A stretch of DNA of 44,700 bases from Pedobacter sp. UBA5917 (GTDB taxonomy: Bacteria; Bacteroidota; Bacteroidia; Sphingobacteriales; Sphingobacteriaceae), in the NCBI RefSeq assembly GCF_002432345.1, contig NZ_DJDT01000259.1:1-44700 (forward strand), written 5' to 3'. This document shows positions 1 to 9,193 of the stretch, piece by piece. The notes beneath the pieces are model-generated. The model did not search any database. It saw nothing but the letters and a program-made list of their open reading frames with translations, and was not told where the DNA came from. The translations under genes and the position numbers were made by a program. Position 1 is the stretch's first letter. Each line of letters opens with the position of its first letter.

Positions 1-300
1 GCGGCCACCGCCGCCGAAGAAATCTTCCATCATATCAAATGGAGAAGAAGAACCCTGGCCTTTTGATGCCGCATAAGTTGTTTTAATATGGACCACCCCC
101 GGTGCAACTGCCGCCGCAGCCTGGGTAAAATCTGTAGCACCTGCCGATGTTACTTTTAATGGATTATTGGCAAAGTACAAATTCTGTTTTTCAGTAATGG
201 TACTGCCATTTTGGTTACGCTCAAATAGCTTGTAACCGCCAATTGCTGCTGCCCCACCTATAAAAGCAGCCAACACGGTAATTCCTAATATCTTTTTCAT
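1..300 (-). CDS. Do-like (DegP/HtrA) periplasmic serine protease, N-terminal part
   Basis: The reverse strand is open from an ATG at 298-300 to the left edge, so the 3' part of the gene lies outside the window. The 100 visible residues begin with a membrane or signal segment (MKKILGITVLAAFIGGAAA), then a linker, then AAAAVAPGVVHIKTTY, which is typical of the first beta strands of the trypsin-like domain in Do/HtrA proteases. A glycine-rich DFFGGGG stretch follows, as in the LA loop of Bacteroidota homologues. These enzymes degrade or refold damaged envelope proteins in the periplasm. The catalytic His-Asp-Ser triad and the PDZ domains are not in view, so activity cannot be judged. Confidence 0.8.
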   Translation of the reverse strand, partial: MKKILGITVLAAFIGGAAAIGGYKLFERNQNGSTITEKQNLYFANNPLKVTSAGATDFTQAAAAVAPGVVHIKTTYAASKGQGSSSPFDMMEDFFGGGGR

Positions 301-613
301 GTGTTTATATATTGTTTTTTTAAGCCACGAAATATTATAAGCCATTTGCTAGCTAATTGTTTGGGTTAGCTTATAACATCCATTTGTTAATTTATTTTGC
401 GGGAGCGTTTATTCACTTTGATTTAAGCAGAATGCTCCGGCAGTTTTTATCTGCTCAAATTTTCTTTCGTAAGTTTATTCAAATTTAATACCATATAAAC
501 GATATTTGTATCTTCAAAGCACTTAGTTTTGTGTTAAAAAATGTTAAATTAAAAAACACAATCCGCTTATTACCTTTTGCAACTCAAATATTGCATTAAA
601 AAATGAAGCTTTC
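301..613. other. Divergent intergenic region between the protease gene and dapF
   Basis: This AT-rich region must hold promoters for both flanking genes. A match to the Bacteroidota -7 element TAnnTTTG points toward dapF at 524-531, with a TTTG at 505-508 at a rather short spacing. A match on the minus strand at 480-487 points toward the protease gene. A weak hairpin (402-409 with 431-438, one G-T pair, 21-nt loop) lies between them. No further gene is visible. Confidence 0.4.
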
Positions 614-1396
614 ATGAAAATTAATTTCTATAAATACCAGGGCGCGGGGAACGATTTTATTCTGATAGACCATACTACAGGTCCGTTAAAAAATATTGAC
701 AATCAATTGGTTGAGCAGTTATGCCACAGAAGATTTGGTATTGGTGCCGATGGATTAATGTTCCTTACCAAACACGAGGATTACGATTTTGAAATGCATT
801 ATTTCAACGCCGATGGCAAACTGGGCAGTATGTGCGGTAACGGTGGCAGATGTATTGTGGCCTTTGCCAAGCAGCTCGGTATTATAGATCGCGAAACCAA
901 CTTTTTGGCAGTTGATGGACCGCACTATGCCAGAATTTCAGAAAACGGCGAATGGATTGATCTACAGATGATTGATGTAGATAATATCACCAATGATGGT
1001 GAAGCCTATGTGCTTAATACAGGATCGCCACACTATGTTGCCCTACAAAGCGGTTTAAAAGATTTTGATGTTTTTAACGAAGGAAAAAGCATCCGTTACA
1101 ATTCAACTTATGCGGCAAAAGGCATCAATGTAAATTTTGTGGAGGATAAAGGCGATCATTTATTTGTGCGTACCTACGAGCGTGGCGTTGAAGATGAAAC
1201 CTATGCCTGTGGTACCGGAGTAACCGCAGTAGCCATGGCCATGGCAAAACATAAAAACCAAACCGGTCATATTAAAACCGACATTAAAGTTTTGGGCGGC
1301 GACATTAAAATAGAATTCGATTACGATGGCAACGCATTTACCAATGTGTTTTTGTGCGGTCCGGCCAAACTGGTTTTTGAAGGAGAAGTTGATTAA
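614..1396 (+). CDS. dapF: Diaminopimelate epimerase
   Basis: Converts LL- to meso-diaminopimelate in the cytoplasm, the penultimate step of lysine synthesis and the source of the peptidoglycan cross-linking residue. The 260-residue length is close to normal. GAGNDF (residues 10-15) starts the N-terminal half. The two catalytic cysteines are Cys74 in MCGNGGRC and Cys199 in ACGTG, one per pseudo-symmetric half. NTGSPH (135-140) and ERGVEDET (189-196) are further substrate-binding motifs. The ATG at 614 overlaps the TGA of a four-codon ORF (603-617), which probably has no meaning. The gene stands alone; no other lysine gene is nearby. Confidence 0.95.
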   Translation: MKINFYKYQGAGNDFILIDHTTGPLKNIDNQLVEQLCHRRFGIGADGLMFLTKHEDYDFEMHYFNADGKLGSMCGNGGRCIVAFAKQLGIIDRETNFLAVDGPHYARISENGEWIDLQMIDVDNITNDGEAYVLNTGSPHYVALQSGLKDFDVFNEGKSIRYNSTYAAKGINVNFVEDKGDHLFVRTYERGVEDETYACGTGVTAVAMAMAKHKNQTGHIKTDIKVLGGDIKIEFDYDGNAFTNVFLCGPAKLVFEGEVD

Positions 1397-1440
1397 CTTC
1401 TTTTCAAATTATAATTAGTGCTAAAAGCTGCTAATGATTT

Positions 1441-1530
1441 GGGCGTTCCCCAGGGGGCGGGCTTTTCAGGGCTGCGCTGCGCTCCGGTACCGATGAAAGA
1501 TCGGTACTGAACCCTTACAATCCCTAACGC
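1441..1530. repeat. GGGCGTT...CCCTAACGC structured intergenic element
   Basis: A GC-rich block in an AT-rich gap starts with GGGCGTT and ends with CCCTAACGC. GCGTT (1443-1447) pairs with AACGC (1526-1530) to close the element. Inside is a perfect 8-bp hairpin (1487-1494 with 1500-1507, loop gaaag). I recognise this start/end pattern from memory as a dispersed intergenic repeat in Bacteroidota genomes; its function is unknown to me. Short ORFs crossing it on both strands are not genes. Confidence 0.5.
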
Positions 1531-1652
1531 GAAGTTATTGCATTTAATCCCCACAGGTTTTCGAAACGGCGCAGCCTTTAATAATGCCATTAAAAACAAT
1601 ATTAGCCGCGGGGCTAACCAGATCTATACATTTATTAAATTCTATTTTTGTA

Positions 1653-2522
1653 ATGCGCTTAGCCTTTCTTTTCATCTGTGTAATGTGCTGCATATCTTGC
1701 AAACAGAAAAAACATGCCAAACATTTCGAAAGCAGTAAGATAAACACTCAACCGAAAGCAAAAACAGACGCTACCATTAAAAAAACAGATTCTATTTTTC
1801 AAAACGCGCTAAAAAAAGCATTAAGTATTGCCAAAGCCTCTAAAAAAGAAAATTTTAGAAAGAATTTTTCTATCGGAAATGAGAATTTAAACAATAAAGT
1901 TGATGTAGAACTTAAGTTTGGAAACCTATTTTCCAGAAAGTATAAAAATTTATTAATCGTAAGTTCGTCAAAGCTTTACACAAAAATAAATGTTTATGCG
2001 GTAAGGGATACCGGTTTTACACAATTGATCGACAAAATCTTAATGACCGATTCACATCCCGGTTATTTAATAGAAGATGTAAATAATGATGGGTTAAAAG
2101 ATCTCTCCATAAACTGGTATCCTTTATCCGGTTGCTGCAGGAGAAATATTTTTGATCTGTATCTTTCTAAAAACGACGAAACTTTTAGCAAAGAGATTGA
2201 GCTTGTAAATCCTACTTTCTTTCCAAAAGAAAAAGTAATCAGAGGTATTACTTACGGTCATCCTGGACTTGCGTCTTTATATAAATTTAGATGGAACGGA
2301 ATAAATGTAGATACCATAGAATATATTTATCCCAACATAAACGATACACTCCACATTTCCTTTGTAAAATCTAACAGTCAGGCCTATTCCCGTTTAAGAA
2401 ATAAGTGGTCTGAAAACTTAAAATCGATACCAAAAGAATATAACCCCGTTTTAGACCTTGATTATTTTAAAAGCTACAATCTGAAAGATATTAAAGTCAT
2501 TTTAAAAAACATTGATAAATAG
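1653..2522 (+). CDS. Orphan lipoprotein of unknown function
   Basis: Encodes 289 residues starting at the ATG at 1653. An upstream in-frame ATG (1584) would put the signal peptide in the middle of the chain, so it was not used. The N-terminus MRLAFLFICVMCCISC ends in a lipobox-like CISC, suggesting lipidation at Cys16. A Lys/Ser-rich linker follows (about 17-65). Around 145-165 lies EDVNNDGLKDLSINWYP, a DxNxDGxxD calcium-binding-like motif of the FG-GAP/VCBS kind, then a GCCRR cysteine pair. I do not recognise a named family. It is probably a periplasm- or surface-facing lipoprotein and stands alone. Confidence 0.7.
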   Translation: MRLAFLFICVMCCISCKQKKHAKHFESSKINTQPKAKTDATIKKTDSIFQNALKKALSIAKASKKENFRKNFSIGNENLNNKVDVELKFGNLFSRKYKNLLIVSSSKLYTKINVYAVRDTGFTQLIDKILMTDSHPGYLIEDVNNDGLKDLSINWYPLSGCCRRNIFDLYLSKNDETFSKEIELVNPTFFPKEKVIRGITYGHPGLASLYKFRWNGINVDTIEYIYPNINDTLHISFVKSNSQAYSRLRNKWSENLKSIPKEYNPVLDLDYFKSYNLKDIKVILKNIDK

Positions 2523-2752
2523 CCCTAATTCTTAGGTATATACTGGACAATAACTTATACAGCGCGTCATTTTAGCCTGAACAAAATTACTCGCACCACC
2601 AAAGGTAAAAAAGCTTCATTGCAATTAATTTTAACAAGCTTTTAACATCTGTCGCAAGATATTTACAGATCATTTAATAACAACTATATTAGTTTAATAT
2701 ACTTTAAAACAGTATTTTAGAGTAGAGATATGGTCTTTTTCACCCCAAAATA

Positions 2753-2768
2753 AATCAATCGATTGATT
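2753..2768. promoter_or_regulatory. 16-bp palindrome, candidate operator
   Basis: AATCAATCGATTGATT is a perfect inverted repeat without a spacer, about 135 bp upstream of the efflux adaptor gene and about 40 bp upstream of a promoter-like TAnnTTTG. Its length and symmetry suit a dimeric repressor such as TetR or MarR, which often control RND pumps. No such regulator lies next to it, so the assignment is inference. Confidence 0.4.
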
Positions 2769-2770
2769 AA

Positions 2771-2899
2771 ATGACAGAATTTGGACAGATTTATTTTTTT
2801 TTAGGCTCTATTTTTGGGCGGTTAATGGCGGAAATTGAAGACCCACATTTTGACGACGCCCTTAATTCCGGAAATTTAAATTTATACACACAGAAATAA
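2771..2899 (+). CDS. Possible 42-residue leader ORF before the efflux operon
   Basis: An ATG at 2771 opens 42 codons ending in TAA at 2897-2899, three bases before the adaptor ATG. The product starts MTEFGQIYFFLGSIFGRLM and continues acidic (EIEDPHFDDAL). It starts two bases after the palindrome and uses ordinary codons, but it matches nothing I know. A promoter-like element lies inside it. It may be a regulatory leader, a coupling ORF or chance. Confidence 0.2.
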   Translation: MTEFGQIYFFLGSIFGRLMAEIEDPHFDDALNSGNLNLYTQK

Positions 2900-2902
2900 C
2901 CC

Positions 2903-4072
2903 ATGAGAAAAGTAACAACTCTCTTTTTTAGCGTGAGCATTGGTATGCTTTTAGCATCCTGCGGAAATAACGATGCAGCTAAAAAAGCTGCCGCTGCAGC
3001 AGCAGCTGGTCCACAGCCTTACCCTGTTTTTACCGTATCAACCCAAAACACCACTTTAGATTCTGATTACCCGGCCACTATCGAAGGTATCCAGAACATC
3101 GATATCCGCCCAAAGGTTGACGGTTTTATCGAAAAAATCTTTGTAGATGAGGGTGCGGTGGTTAAAAAGGGCCAGTTACTTTTCACCATCAATGCGCCAC
3201 AGTACGAACAGCAGGTTAGAACAGCAAAGGCAGCAATCAGCAGTGCCGAGGCTGATGTTAATGCGGCTCAGTTAACCGTTAACAAAACCAAACCACTGGT
3301 AGATAAGGATATCATCAGTAAATACGATCTCGATGCAGCACAATTAACGCTTCAGAGCAGAAAAGCCGCATTGGCACAGGCAAGGGCCGAACTGGTAAAC
3401 GCACAGGTAAACCTGGGTTATACTTCGGTTAAAAGTCCGGTAGATGGTGTAGTTGGCAGCATCCCTTTCCGTAACGGAAGTTTGGTAAGCAGTTCGAGCA
3501 CCGAACCATTAACTACCGTTTCCAATACCTCGAAAGTTTATGCTTACTTCTCGTTAAACGAGAAACAGCTTTTAGATTTTTCTAACACTTATAAAGGAAA
3601 TACACTGGCACAGCAGATGAAAAATATCCCTGCAGTAAGCCTCGTATTGGCTGACGGAACCATTTATGCACAGAACGGTAAAATCGAATCCATCAATGGC
3701 CAGATCAATACCAGTACAGGTTCTGCAAGTTTAAGGGCTACCTTCCCCAACCCGATTTCTTTATTGAAAAATGGCGCGAGTGCTTCAGTAAGGATTCCAC
3801 AACATGTTGAGAACGCCATCTTGGTTCCGCAAAAATCAACCATCGATTTACAGGGCAAAAAATTCGTTTACATCTTGGGCGATTCGGCCAAAGTAATCAA
3901 TACCCAGATCGAGGTAATGGAATTAGCTAAAGGCAACTTCTATGTGGTTACCAAAGGGCTTAAAACAGGCGATAAAGTTATTTTAGAAGGTTTTCAATCG
4001 TTAAAAGACGGTACAAAAATAAAACCTGATGTAAAAAACGCCGATTCAGTGTATGCTGAAATAAAAAAATAA
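2903..4072 (+). CDS. RND efflux periplasmic adaptor (membrane fusion protein) lipoprotein
   Basis: This 389-residue adaptor connects the inner-membrane pump to the outer-membrane channel. The signal peptide ends in LLASC, so Cys20 is probably lipidated, as in AcrA/MexA. An Ala/Lys-rich linker precedes the barrel-sandwich segment GFIEKIFVDEGAVVKKGQLLF (lipoyl-like half). The alpha-hairpin lies at about 100-170 (Ala/Gln-rich) and the second lipoyl half is SPVDGVVGSIPFRNGSLV. The membrane-proximal domain is C-terminal. First gene of an adaptor-pump-channel operon; 48 bp separate it from the pump. Substrates cannot be told from sequence. Confidence 0.93.
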   Translation: MRKVTTLFFSVSIGMLLASCGNNDAAKKAAAAAAAGPQPYPVFTVSTQNTTLDSDYPATIEGIQNIDIRPKVDGFIEKIFVDEGAVVKKGQLLFTINAPQYEQQVRTAKAAISSAEADVNAAQLTVNKTKPLVDKDIISKYDLDAAQLTLQSRKAALAQARAELVNAQVNLGYTSVKSPVDGVVGSIPFRNGSLVSSSSTEPLTTVSNTSKVYAYFSLNEKQLLDFSNTYKGNTLAQQMKNIPAVSLVLADGTIYAQNGKIESINGQINTSTGSASLRATFPNPISLLKNGASASVRIPQHVENAILVPQKSTIDLQGKKFVYILGDSAKVINTQIEVMELAKGNFYVVTKGLKTGDKVILEGFQSLKDGTKIKPDVKNADSVYAEIKK

Positions 4073-4120
4073 CAATATAATCAGTGCAATCACACTACTT
4101 CGGTGTAACCAATATTAATT

Positions 4121-7100
4121 ATGTTCAAGAAATTTATAGATAGGCCCGTTTTATCGACAGTTATATCCATTATAATTGTAATATTAGGTGTATTAGGCCT
4201 TGTAACCCTACCCATCTCGCAGTATCCGGAGATAGCGCCGCCAACCGTTCAGGTATCGGCCTCTTACCAGGGTGCAAATGCCGATGTGGTAATGAGTAGC
4301 GTTGTTGTTCCCTTGGAGGAACAGATAAATGGTGTGGAAGACATGACCTACATGACTTCTACCGCCAGTAACGATGGTACCGCAACCATTACCGTTAACT
4401 TTAAACTGGGTACAAACCCCGATTTAGCAGCAGTTAACGTACAGAACCGTGTGGCCAGGGCAACCAGTTTATTACCTGCAGAGGTAACCCGTTCGGGTGT
4501 AATTACTGCGAAAAGACAGGCGAGTAACCTCCTTATTTTTGCTATTTACAGTGATGATCCATCGTACGATCAAAAGTTTTTACAAAACTATGCAAACATC
4601 AACATCATCCCGGAAATTAAAAGGATTAATGGTGTGGGTGATGCAAGTGCATTTGGTACATTGGATTATACCATGAGGATCTGGCTTAAACCAGATGTTA
4701 TGGCCGTTTATGGTCTTGTTCCCAATGATGTAAACGTGGCCCTTGCAGAGCAGAATATCGAGGCTGCCCCAGGCCAGTTTGGCGAGCAGGGAAATCAGGC
4801 TTTCCAATATACCTTAAAATATAGCGGCCGTTTAAAAACCGAAACAGAGTTTAGCAACATCATTATCAAAGCCAATCCTAACGGACAGATTTTACGTTTA
4901 AAAGATGTGGCCAGGATAGAACTTGGCGCACAGAGTTATGCCAGTTATGTAAAATTTAATGGTAAGCCCGCTTTAGGTATTGCCATTAGTCAAACTGCGG
5001 GTTCGAACGCGAAAGAGGTAATTGATAATTCCATCAAAACATTGGATAAAGCTGCTACTTCTTTCCCTAAAGGTGTACATTACGAAACGGTTGTTAACGT
5101 AAACAACTTCCTGGATGCATCTATCGAAAAGGTAATCCATACCCTGATCGAAGCATTTATCCTGGTATTCCTTGTGGTATTTATCTTCCTTCAGGATTTC
5201 CGTTCAACTTTAATACCGGCAATTAGTGTTCCGGTAGCGATTATAGGTACCTTCTTCTTCTTAAGCCTGTTCGGTTTCACCATCAACCTGTTAACATTGT
5301 TTGCATTGGTGCTGGCTATTGGTATTGTGGTAGATGATGCCATTGTAGTGGTTGAGGCGGTGCATGCCAAGCTCGATGCCGGTTATACGGATCCTAAAAA
5401 GGCAACAAAAGATGCCATGGACGATATCAGCGGTGCGATTATTTCCATCACATTGGTAATGGCTGCTGTATTTATCCCGGTAAGTTTTATCCAGGGTTCG
5501 TCAGGGGTGTTTTATAAACAGTTTGGTTTAACACTTGCCATCTCGATCATTTTATCGGCCATCAATGCATTAACATTAAGTCCGGCATTATGTGCCATGT
5601 TCTTAAAACCACATGCCGATGATCATGCGAAAAGCAAAAATTTCCTACAGCGTTTTTATACGGCCTTCAATACTTCATTTGATGCGGTAACACAAAAATA
5701 TAAACGTTCGGTTGGCTTTTTGGGCAGAAAAAGGTGGCTCGCAGGCTTAGGCATTGCAGTTTTCGCTGTGGTACTGGTTTGGATTATGAATACAACGCCT
5801 AAAGGTTTTGTACCAAATGAGGATTTGGGTACTGTTTTCTCTGATATTTCATTGCCGCCATCTACTTCGCAGGAGGAAACCGATAAGATTATTGTAAAAA
5901 TCAATGATATTGTAAGTAAAGTGCCCGAAGTTGAGGCTACTTTCAGGGTTGTTGGCCGTAGTTTAATCAGTGGTTCGGGCAGTTCGTACGGTATGGTTAT
6001 TGCCAGGCTTAAACCATGGGATGAGCGTAAAGGCCGCGACGTTAAAGCTATTATTGGCGAATTATTTGCAAAAGCAGCAAGCGTTAAAGGTGCTAAAGTA
6101 ATTTTCTTTGCGCCACCAACCATCCAGGGTTTTGGTACCGGTGGTGGTTTCGAATTCCAGTTACAGGATAAAACCGGTGGCGACATCAAGAAATTCAACG
6201 ATGTTGGTAACGGATTTTTAGCTGCACTGAGCAAACGTCCTGAAATCCAGTACGCATCAACCTCATTTAACCCTAATTTCCCCCAATACCAGATTGATGT
6301 AAATGTGGCCAAAGTAAAACAGGCCGGTTTAACTGTTAGTGATGTGCTGGGTGTGCTACAGGGTTATTATGGTGGCGTTTATGCTTCTAACTTTAACAAA
6401 TTTGGCAAGCAATATAGGGTAATGTTTCAGGCTGATGCCCAATACCGTGCCAATCAGCAGAGTTTAACCAGTATTTACGTACGTAATGCCAGCGGAACCA
6501 TGGCGCCTATTTCGGAGTTTATTACGCTCGAAAAAGTATACGGTCCACAGGCAATTTCGCGTTTCAACTTATATACTTCAATTGCGGTTACCGGTAACCC
6601 TAATGCGGGTTATAGTTCGGGCGATGCCATTAAGGCCATCCAGGAAGAAGCTGCCATCCACCTGCCAACAGGTTATGGCTATGAGTTCTCCGGTTTATCA
6701 CGTGAGGAAGTAAGCAGTGGCAGTCAAACCATTTTCATCTTCCTGCTGTGTGTAATCTTTGTGTACTTCCTGCTTTCTGCACAGTACGAAAGTTATATTT
6801 TACCATTGGCCGTATTATTTTCACTGCCGATCGGTTTAGCAGGCGTATTCATTTTCGATAAAATTTTCGGCGTGGATAACAACATTTATACACAGATTAC
6901 CCTGATTATGTTGGTGGGTTTACTCGCCAAAAATGCCATTCTGATTGTAGAATATGCGGTTGATAGGCGACGGAAGGGCATGAGTATTATTAATTCGGCC
7001 ATTGATGGTGCAACTGCCCGTTTACGTCCGATTTTGATGACCTCGTTCGCCTTTATCCTCGGTTTATTGCCTTTAATGTTATCATCAGGTGTTGGTGCCG

Positions 7101-7300
7101 CAGGTAATACCTCAATTGGTACAGGTGCTGTAGGCGGGATGTTGATCGGTACCATTTTCGGGGTATTTGTAATCCCTGCATTGTTTATTGTTTTCCAAAC
7201 CCTGCAGGAAAAAATAAGTAACAAATCTCCTTTTGAGGAAGGTATAGACCGTGAGCAAACAGAAGAAGAGTATGAGTTAGCGGTTAGCCGTGAACATTAA
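4121..7300 (+). CDS. RND multidrug efflux pump, HAE1 (AcrB/MexB-type) family
   Basis: This 1059-residue proton-driven inner-membrane pump has the usual AcrB length. The N-terminus FIDRPVLSTVISIIIVILG is the classic first transmembrane segment with the FxxRP motif. The proton relay is intact: Asp405 and Asp406 in GIVVDDAIVVVE (TM4) and Lys937 in GLLAKNAI (TM10). Two large periplasmic loops follow TM1 and TM7, and FIFLQDFRSTLIPAISVPV marks the TM4 entry. The C-terminal tail is acidic. The downstream channel gene starts 10 bp after the stop, consistent with cotranscription. The family points to drugs, dyes, detergents or bile-like compounds rather than metal ions, which is inference. Confidence 0.95.
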   Translation: MFKKFIDRPVLSTVISIIIVILGVLGLVTLPISQYPEIAPPTVQVSASYQGANADVVMSSVVVPLEEQINGVEDMTYMTSTASNDGTATITVNFKLGTNPDLAAVNVQNRVARATSLLPAEVTRSGVITAKRQASNLLIFAIYSDDPSYDQKFLQNYANINIIPEIKRINGVGDASAFGTLDYTMRIWLKPDVMAVYGLVPNDVNVALAEQNIEAAPGQFGEQGNQAFQYTLKYSGRLKTETEFSNIIIKANPNGQILRLKDVARIELGAQSYASYVKFNGKPALGIAISQTAGSNAKEVIDNSIKTLDKAATSFPKGVHYETVVNVNNFLDASIEKVIHTLIEAFILVFLVVFIFLQDFRSTLIPAISVPVAIIGTFFFLSLFGFTINLLTLFALVLAIGIVVDDAIVVVEAVHAKLDAGYTDPKKATKDAMDDISGAIISITLVMAAVFIPVSFIQGSSGVFYKQFGLTLAISIILSAINALTLSPALCAMFLKPHADDHAKSKNFLQRFYTAFNTSFDAVTQKYKRSVGFLGRKRWLAGLGIAVFAVVLVWIMNTTPKGFVPNEDLGTVFSDISLPPSTSQEETDKIIVKINDIVSKVPEVEATFRVVGRSLISGSGSSYGMVIARLKPWDERKGRDVKAIIGELFAKAASVKGAKVIFFAPPTIQGFGTGGGFEFQLQDKTGGDIKKFNDVGNGFLAALSKRPEIQYASTSFNPNFPQYQIDVNVAKVKQAGLTVSDVLGVLQGYYGGVYASNFNKFGKQYRVMFQADAQYRANQQSLTSIYVRNASGTMAPISEFITLEKVYGPQAISRFNLYTSIAVTGNPNAGYSSGDAIKAIQEEAAIHLPTGYGYEFSGLSREEVSSGSQTIFIFLLCVIFVYFLLSAQYESYILPLAVLFSLPIGLAGVFIFDKIFGVDNNIYTQITLIMLVGLLAKNAILIVEYAVDRRRKGMSIINSAIDGATARLRPILMTSFAFILGLLPLMLSSGVGAAGNTSIGTGAVGGMLIGTIFGVFVIPALFIVFQTLQEKISNKSPFEEGIDREQTEEEYELAVSREH

Positions 7301-7310
7301 TATTAAGAAA

Positions 7311-8711
7311 ATGAATTTTAGATATAAGCATTCCATTTTAATTGGTTTAGCCATCCTTACCCTGAGTGCCTGCGTAACCAAAAAATACGAACGCCCACAG
7401 GTAACAAGCGAGGGTTTATACCGTGATAATAATACAACGGATACCACTACGATGGCAGATCTGCAATGGAAAACATTGTTCTCTGATACCACTTTACAAT
7501 CGTTGATCCAACAGGGTATAAATCAAAATCTAGACCTGAAACAGGCCATTGAGCGCATCAAAATTGCAGAAGCGACCTTGATACAGAGCCGTGGTGCATT
7601 ATTGCCAAGCTTACAGGCTGATGTTAACGTAACCGATAATAAAGCTTCGGCGGCAGCACAGAATTTTCCGGCCGGAATCAACATCAATTTAGAAACCCAA
7701 ACTTATAAAGCGCAATTAAGCACCAGTTGGGAAGCCGATATCTGGGGAAAATTAACCAGCGCAAAACGCGGCGCCTACGCTACTTTGTTGCAGAGTGATG
7801 CAGCAAAAAGAGCGGTACAAACACAGTTAATTGCAACCATTGCCAATAATTATTATACTTTATTGGCGCTTGATAAACAACTGGCCATCACTGAGGAAAC
7901 CATTAAGGTACGTACAAAGGATGTGGAAACCATGCGTGAATTAAAACAGGGAGCCGTGGTTAATGGCGCAGCAGTTGTACAAAGTGAGGCCAATTTATAT
8001 GCCGCACAGGTTACCCTGCCTGATTTAAAAAGAAGCATTAAAGAGGCCGAAAATGCGTTGAGCGTACTGGTTGCAAAAGCGCCAAATGCGATTAACCGTA
8101 CCTCGCTTGATCAGCAAACACCTTATGCCAATTTACAGACCGGTGTTTCTGCACAGTTGTTAAAAAACCGTCCGGATGTAATAGCGGCAGAGTTTGGTTT
8201 TAGGTCGGCTTTCGAAAACACTAATGTTGCTAAAGCTTATTTCTACCCTGCTTTAACCATTACCGCAGCAGGTGGTTTATCGAGTCTGCAATTGAGCGAT
8301 TTCTTCGGTAAATCTATCTTCTATAACCTGGTTGGTGGCTTAACACAGCCTATTTTTGCGAAAGGAGCCAATAAAGCACGTTTAAAAACAGCTGAGGCTA
8401 ATCAGCAGATCGCTTTTTATAATTTCCAGCAAACCCTTTTAACCGGTGGACAGGAAGTATCTAATGCTTTATATGCTTACCAAACGGCTACAGAAAAAGA
8501 AGAAACAAGAACAAAACAGATTGCTTCGTTAACCAAAGCGGTTGATTTTACAAAAGAGTTATTACGTTACAGCTCGGCCACAAACTATACTGATGTATTA
8601 ACATCAGAGCAAAGTTTGTTAAGCGCACAGTTAAGCGGTATTAACGATAGGCTACAGAAATTACAGGCTGTTGTTAACCTATACCGTGCATTGGGCGGCG
8701 GCTGGAAATAA
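7311..8711 (+). CDS. Outer-membrane efflux channel lipoprotein, NodT/OprM type
   Basis: The TolC-like channel of the operon. I chose the ATG at 7311 (466 residues) over a GTG at 7290 because it directly precedes a clean lipoprotein signal, MNFRYKHSILIGLAILTLSAC, with Cys21 as lipidation site. The body shows the two structural repeats of the OEP family: long Ala/Gln-rich helices and LLKNRPDVIAAEFGFRSAFENTNVAKAYFYPALTIT-like text (about 285-320) typical of NodT/OprM proteins. It ends YRALGGGWK, the usual family C-terminus. A strong terminator follows at 8735-8766, so the operon probably contains just these three genes. Confidence 0.93.
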   Translation: MNFRYKHSILIGLAILTLSACVTKKYERPQVTSEGLYRDNNTTDTTTMADLQWKTLFSDTTLQSLIQQGINQNLDLKQAIERIKIAEATLIQSRGALLPSLQADVNVTDNKASAAAQNFPAGININLETQTYKAQLSTSWEADIWGKLTSAKRGAYATLLQSDAAKRAVQTQLIATIANNYYTLLALDKQLAITEETIKVRTKDVETMRELKQGAVVNGAAVVQSEANLYAAQVTLPDLKRSIKEAENALSVLVAKAPNAINRTSLDQQTPYANLQTGVSAQLLKNRPDVIAAEFGFRSAFENTNVAKAYFYPALTITAAGGLSSLQLSDFFGKSIFYNLVGGLTQPIFAKGANKARLKTAEANQQIAFYNFQQTLLTGGQEVSNALYAYQTATEKEETRTKQIASLTKAVDFTKELLRYSSATNYTDVLTSEQSLLSAQLSGINDRLQKLQAVVNLYRALGGGWK

Positions 8712-8734
8712 CATTATCATTTACAGTCAATTTT

Positions 8735-8766
8735 AAAGGCATTCTGATTTTCAGGATGCCTTTTTT
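8735..8766 (+). terminator. Rho-independent terminator of the efflux operon
   Basis: A 13-bp stem (8735-8747 with 8751-8763, one G-T pair, 3-nt loop) runs into a six-T tract, 23 bp after the channel stop codon. Confidence 0.85.
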
Positions 8767-9193
8767 GATTTCATAGTTGTGTCCCATGGTTTGTGTCACC
8801 ACAAACTATCGCCTAGGCTTTTTGCCACGCCTGCCCGATAATTCAGGCGGGGAAACACAGATTAACACGGAGGATTTTATAGCCTGTCATCCTGAGTGCA
8901 ACGATAGATGTTTAAAACCCAAACCATTTTCTTTGGCTCACTCCCATTCCTTTCCTAGTTAATACCCAAAAACATAAATTAATACGCAAATTACCGATCC
9001 TATACAAGAAGTATTTTATTACCGGCAGTAATATCTTCCCATTACCTATTGCATTTCAACGCAATTTCCGTTATAGATAAAAATTATCTATATTTTTTAT
9101 TTCAAAAGCCATCAGTTTTTTTGATGTATTCCTAAAATATTGTAAGTTTAAAGTTTTTTAAGCGCTTAGCTTATAAAAATTTTATATCCATCA
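8767..9193. repeat. Gap with dispersed repeat fragments before the helicase gene
   Basis: At 8821-8871 lies a fragment reading TTTGCCACG...GAAACACAG...TAACACGG, a host repeat that recurs on the minus strand near 31770-31800 and in degenerate form at 42690-42720. In this copy it is interrupted by a GCCTG...CAGGC mini-hairpin (8829-8848). A TGTCATCCTGAG fragment of another repeat follows at 8885-8897. The rest, to 9193, is AT-rich without a gene; a weak promoter is likely just before 9194. Confidence 0.5.

Larger units (their letters stand above)
2523..2902 (+). other. Regulatory region upstream of the efflux operon
   Basis: This 380-bp gap holds a 16-bp perfect palindrome (2753-2768), a possible 42-codon ORF (2771-2899) and a TAnnTTTG match (2809-2816). 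A TTTG at 2780-2783 lies 25 bp upstream of that match, slightly wider than the usual spacing. If this promoter is used, transcription would start near 2823, inside the small ORF. The first 200 bp are AT-rich with nothing recognisable. Confidence 0.4.

Noticed and set aside
603..617. Four-codon ORF whose TGA overlaps the dapF ATG
   Set aside because: Too short to have statistical support; overlaps of this kind arise by chance in AT-rich leaders.
1393..1747. Several 60-70 codon ORFs on both strands between dapF and the lipoprotein gene
   Set aside because: They cross the GC-rich repeat element or the lipoprotein signal region and show no protein-like composition.
5656..6312. 218-codon minus-strand ORF inside the RND pump gene
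   Set aside because: It is antisense to a clearly conserved coding region and its composition is that of a mirrored frame.
8777..8962. 61-codon ORF after the efflux operon
   Set aside because: It runs through dispersed repeat fragments and follows a terminator.
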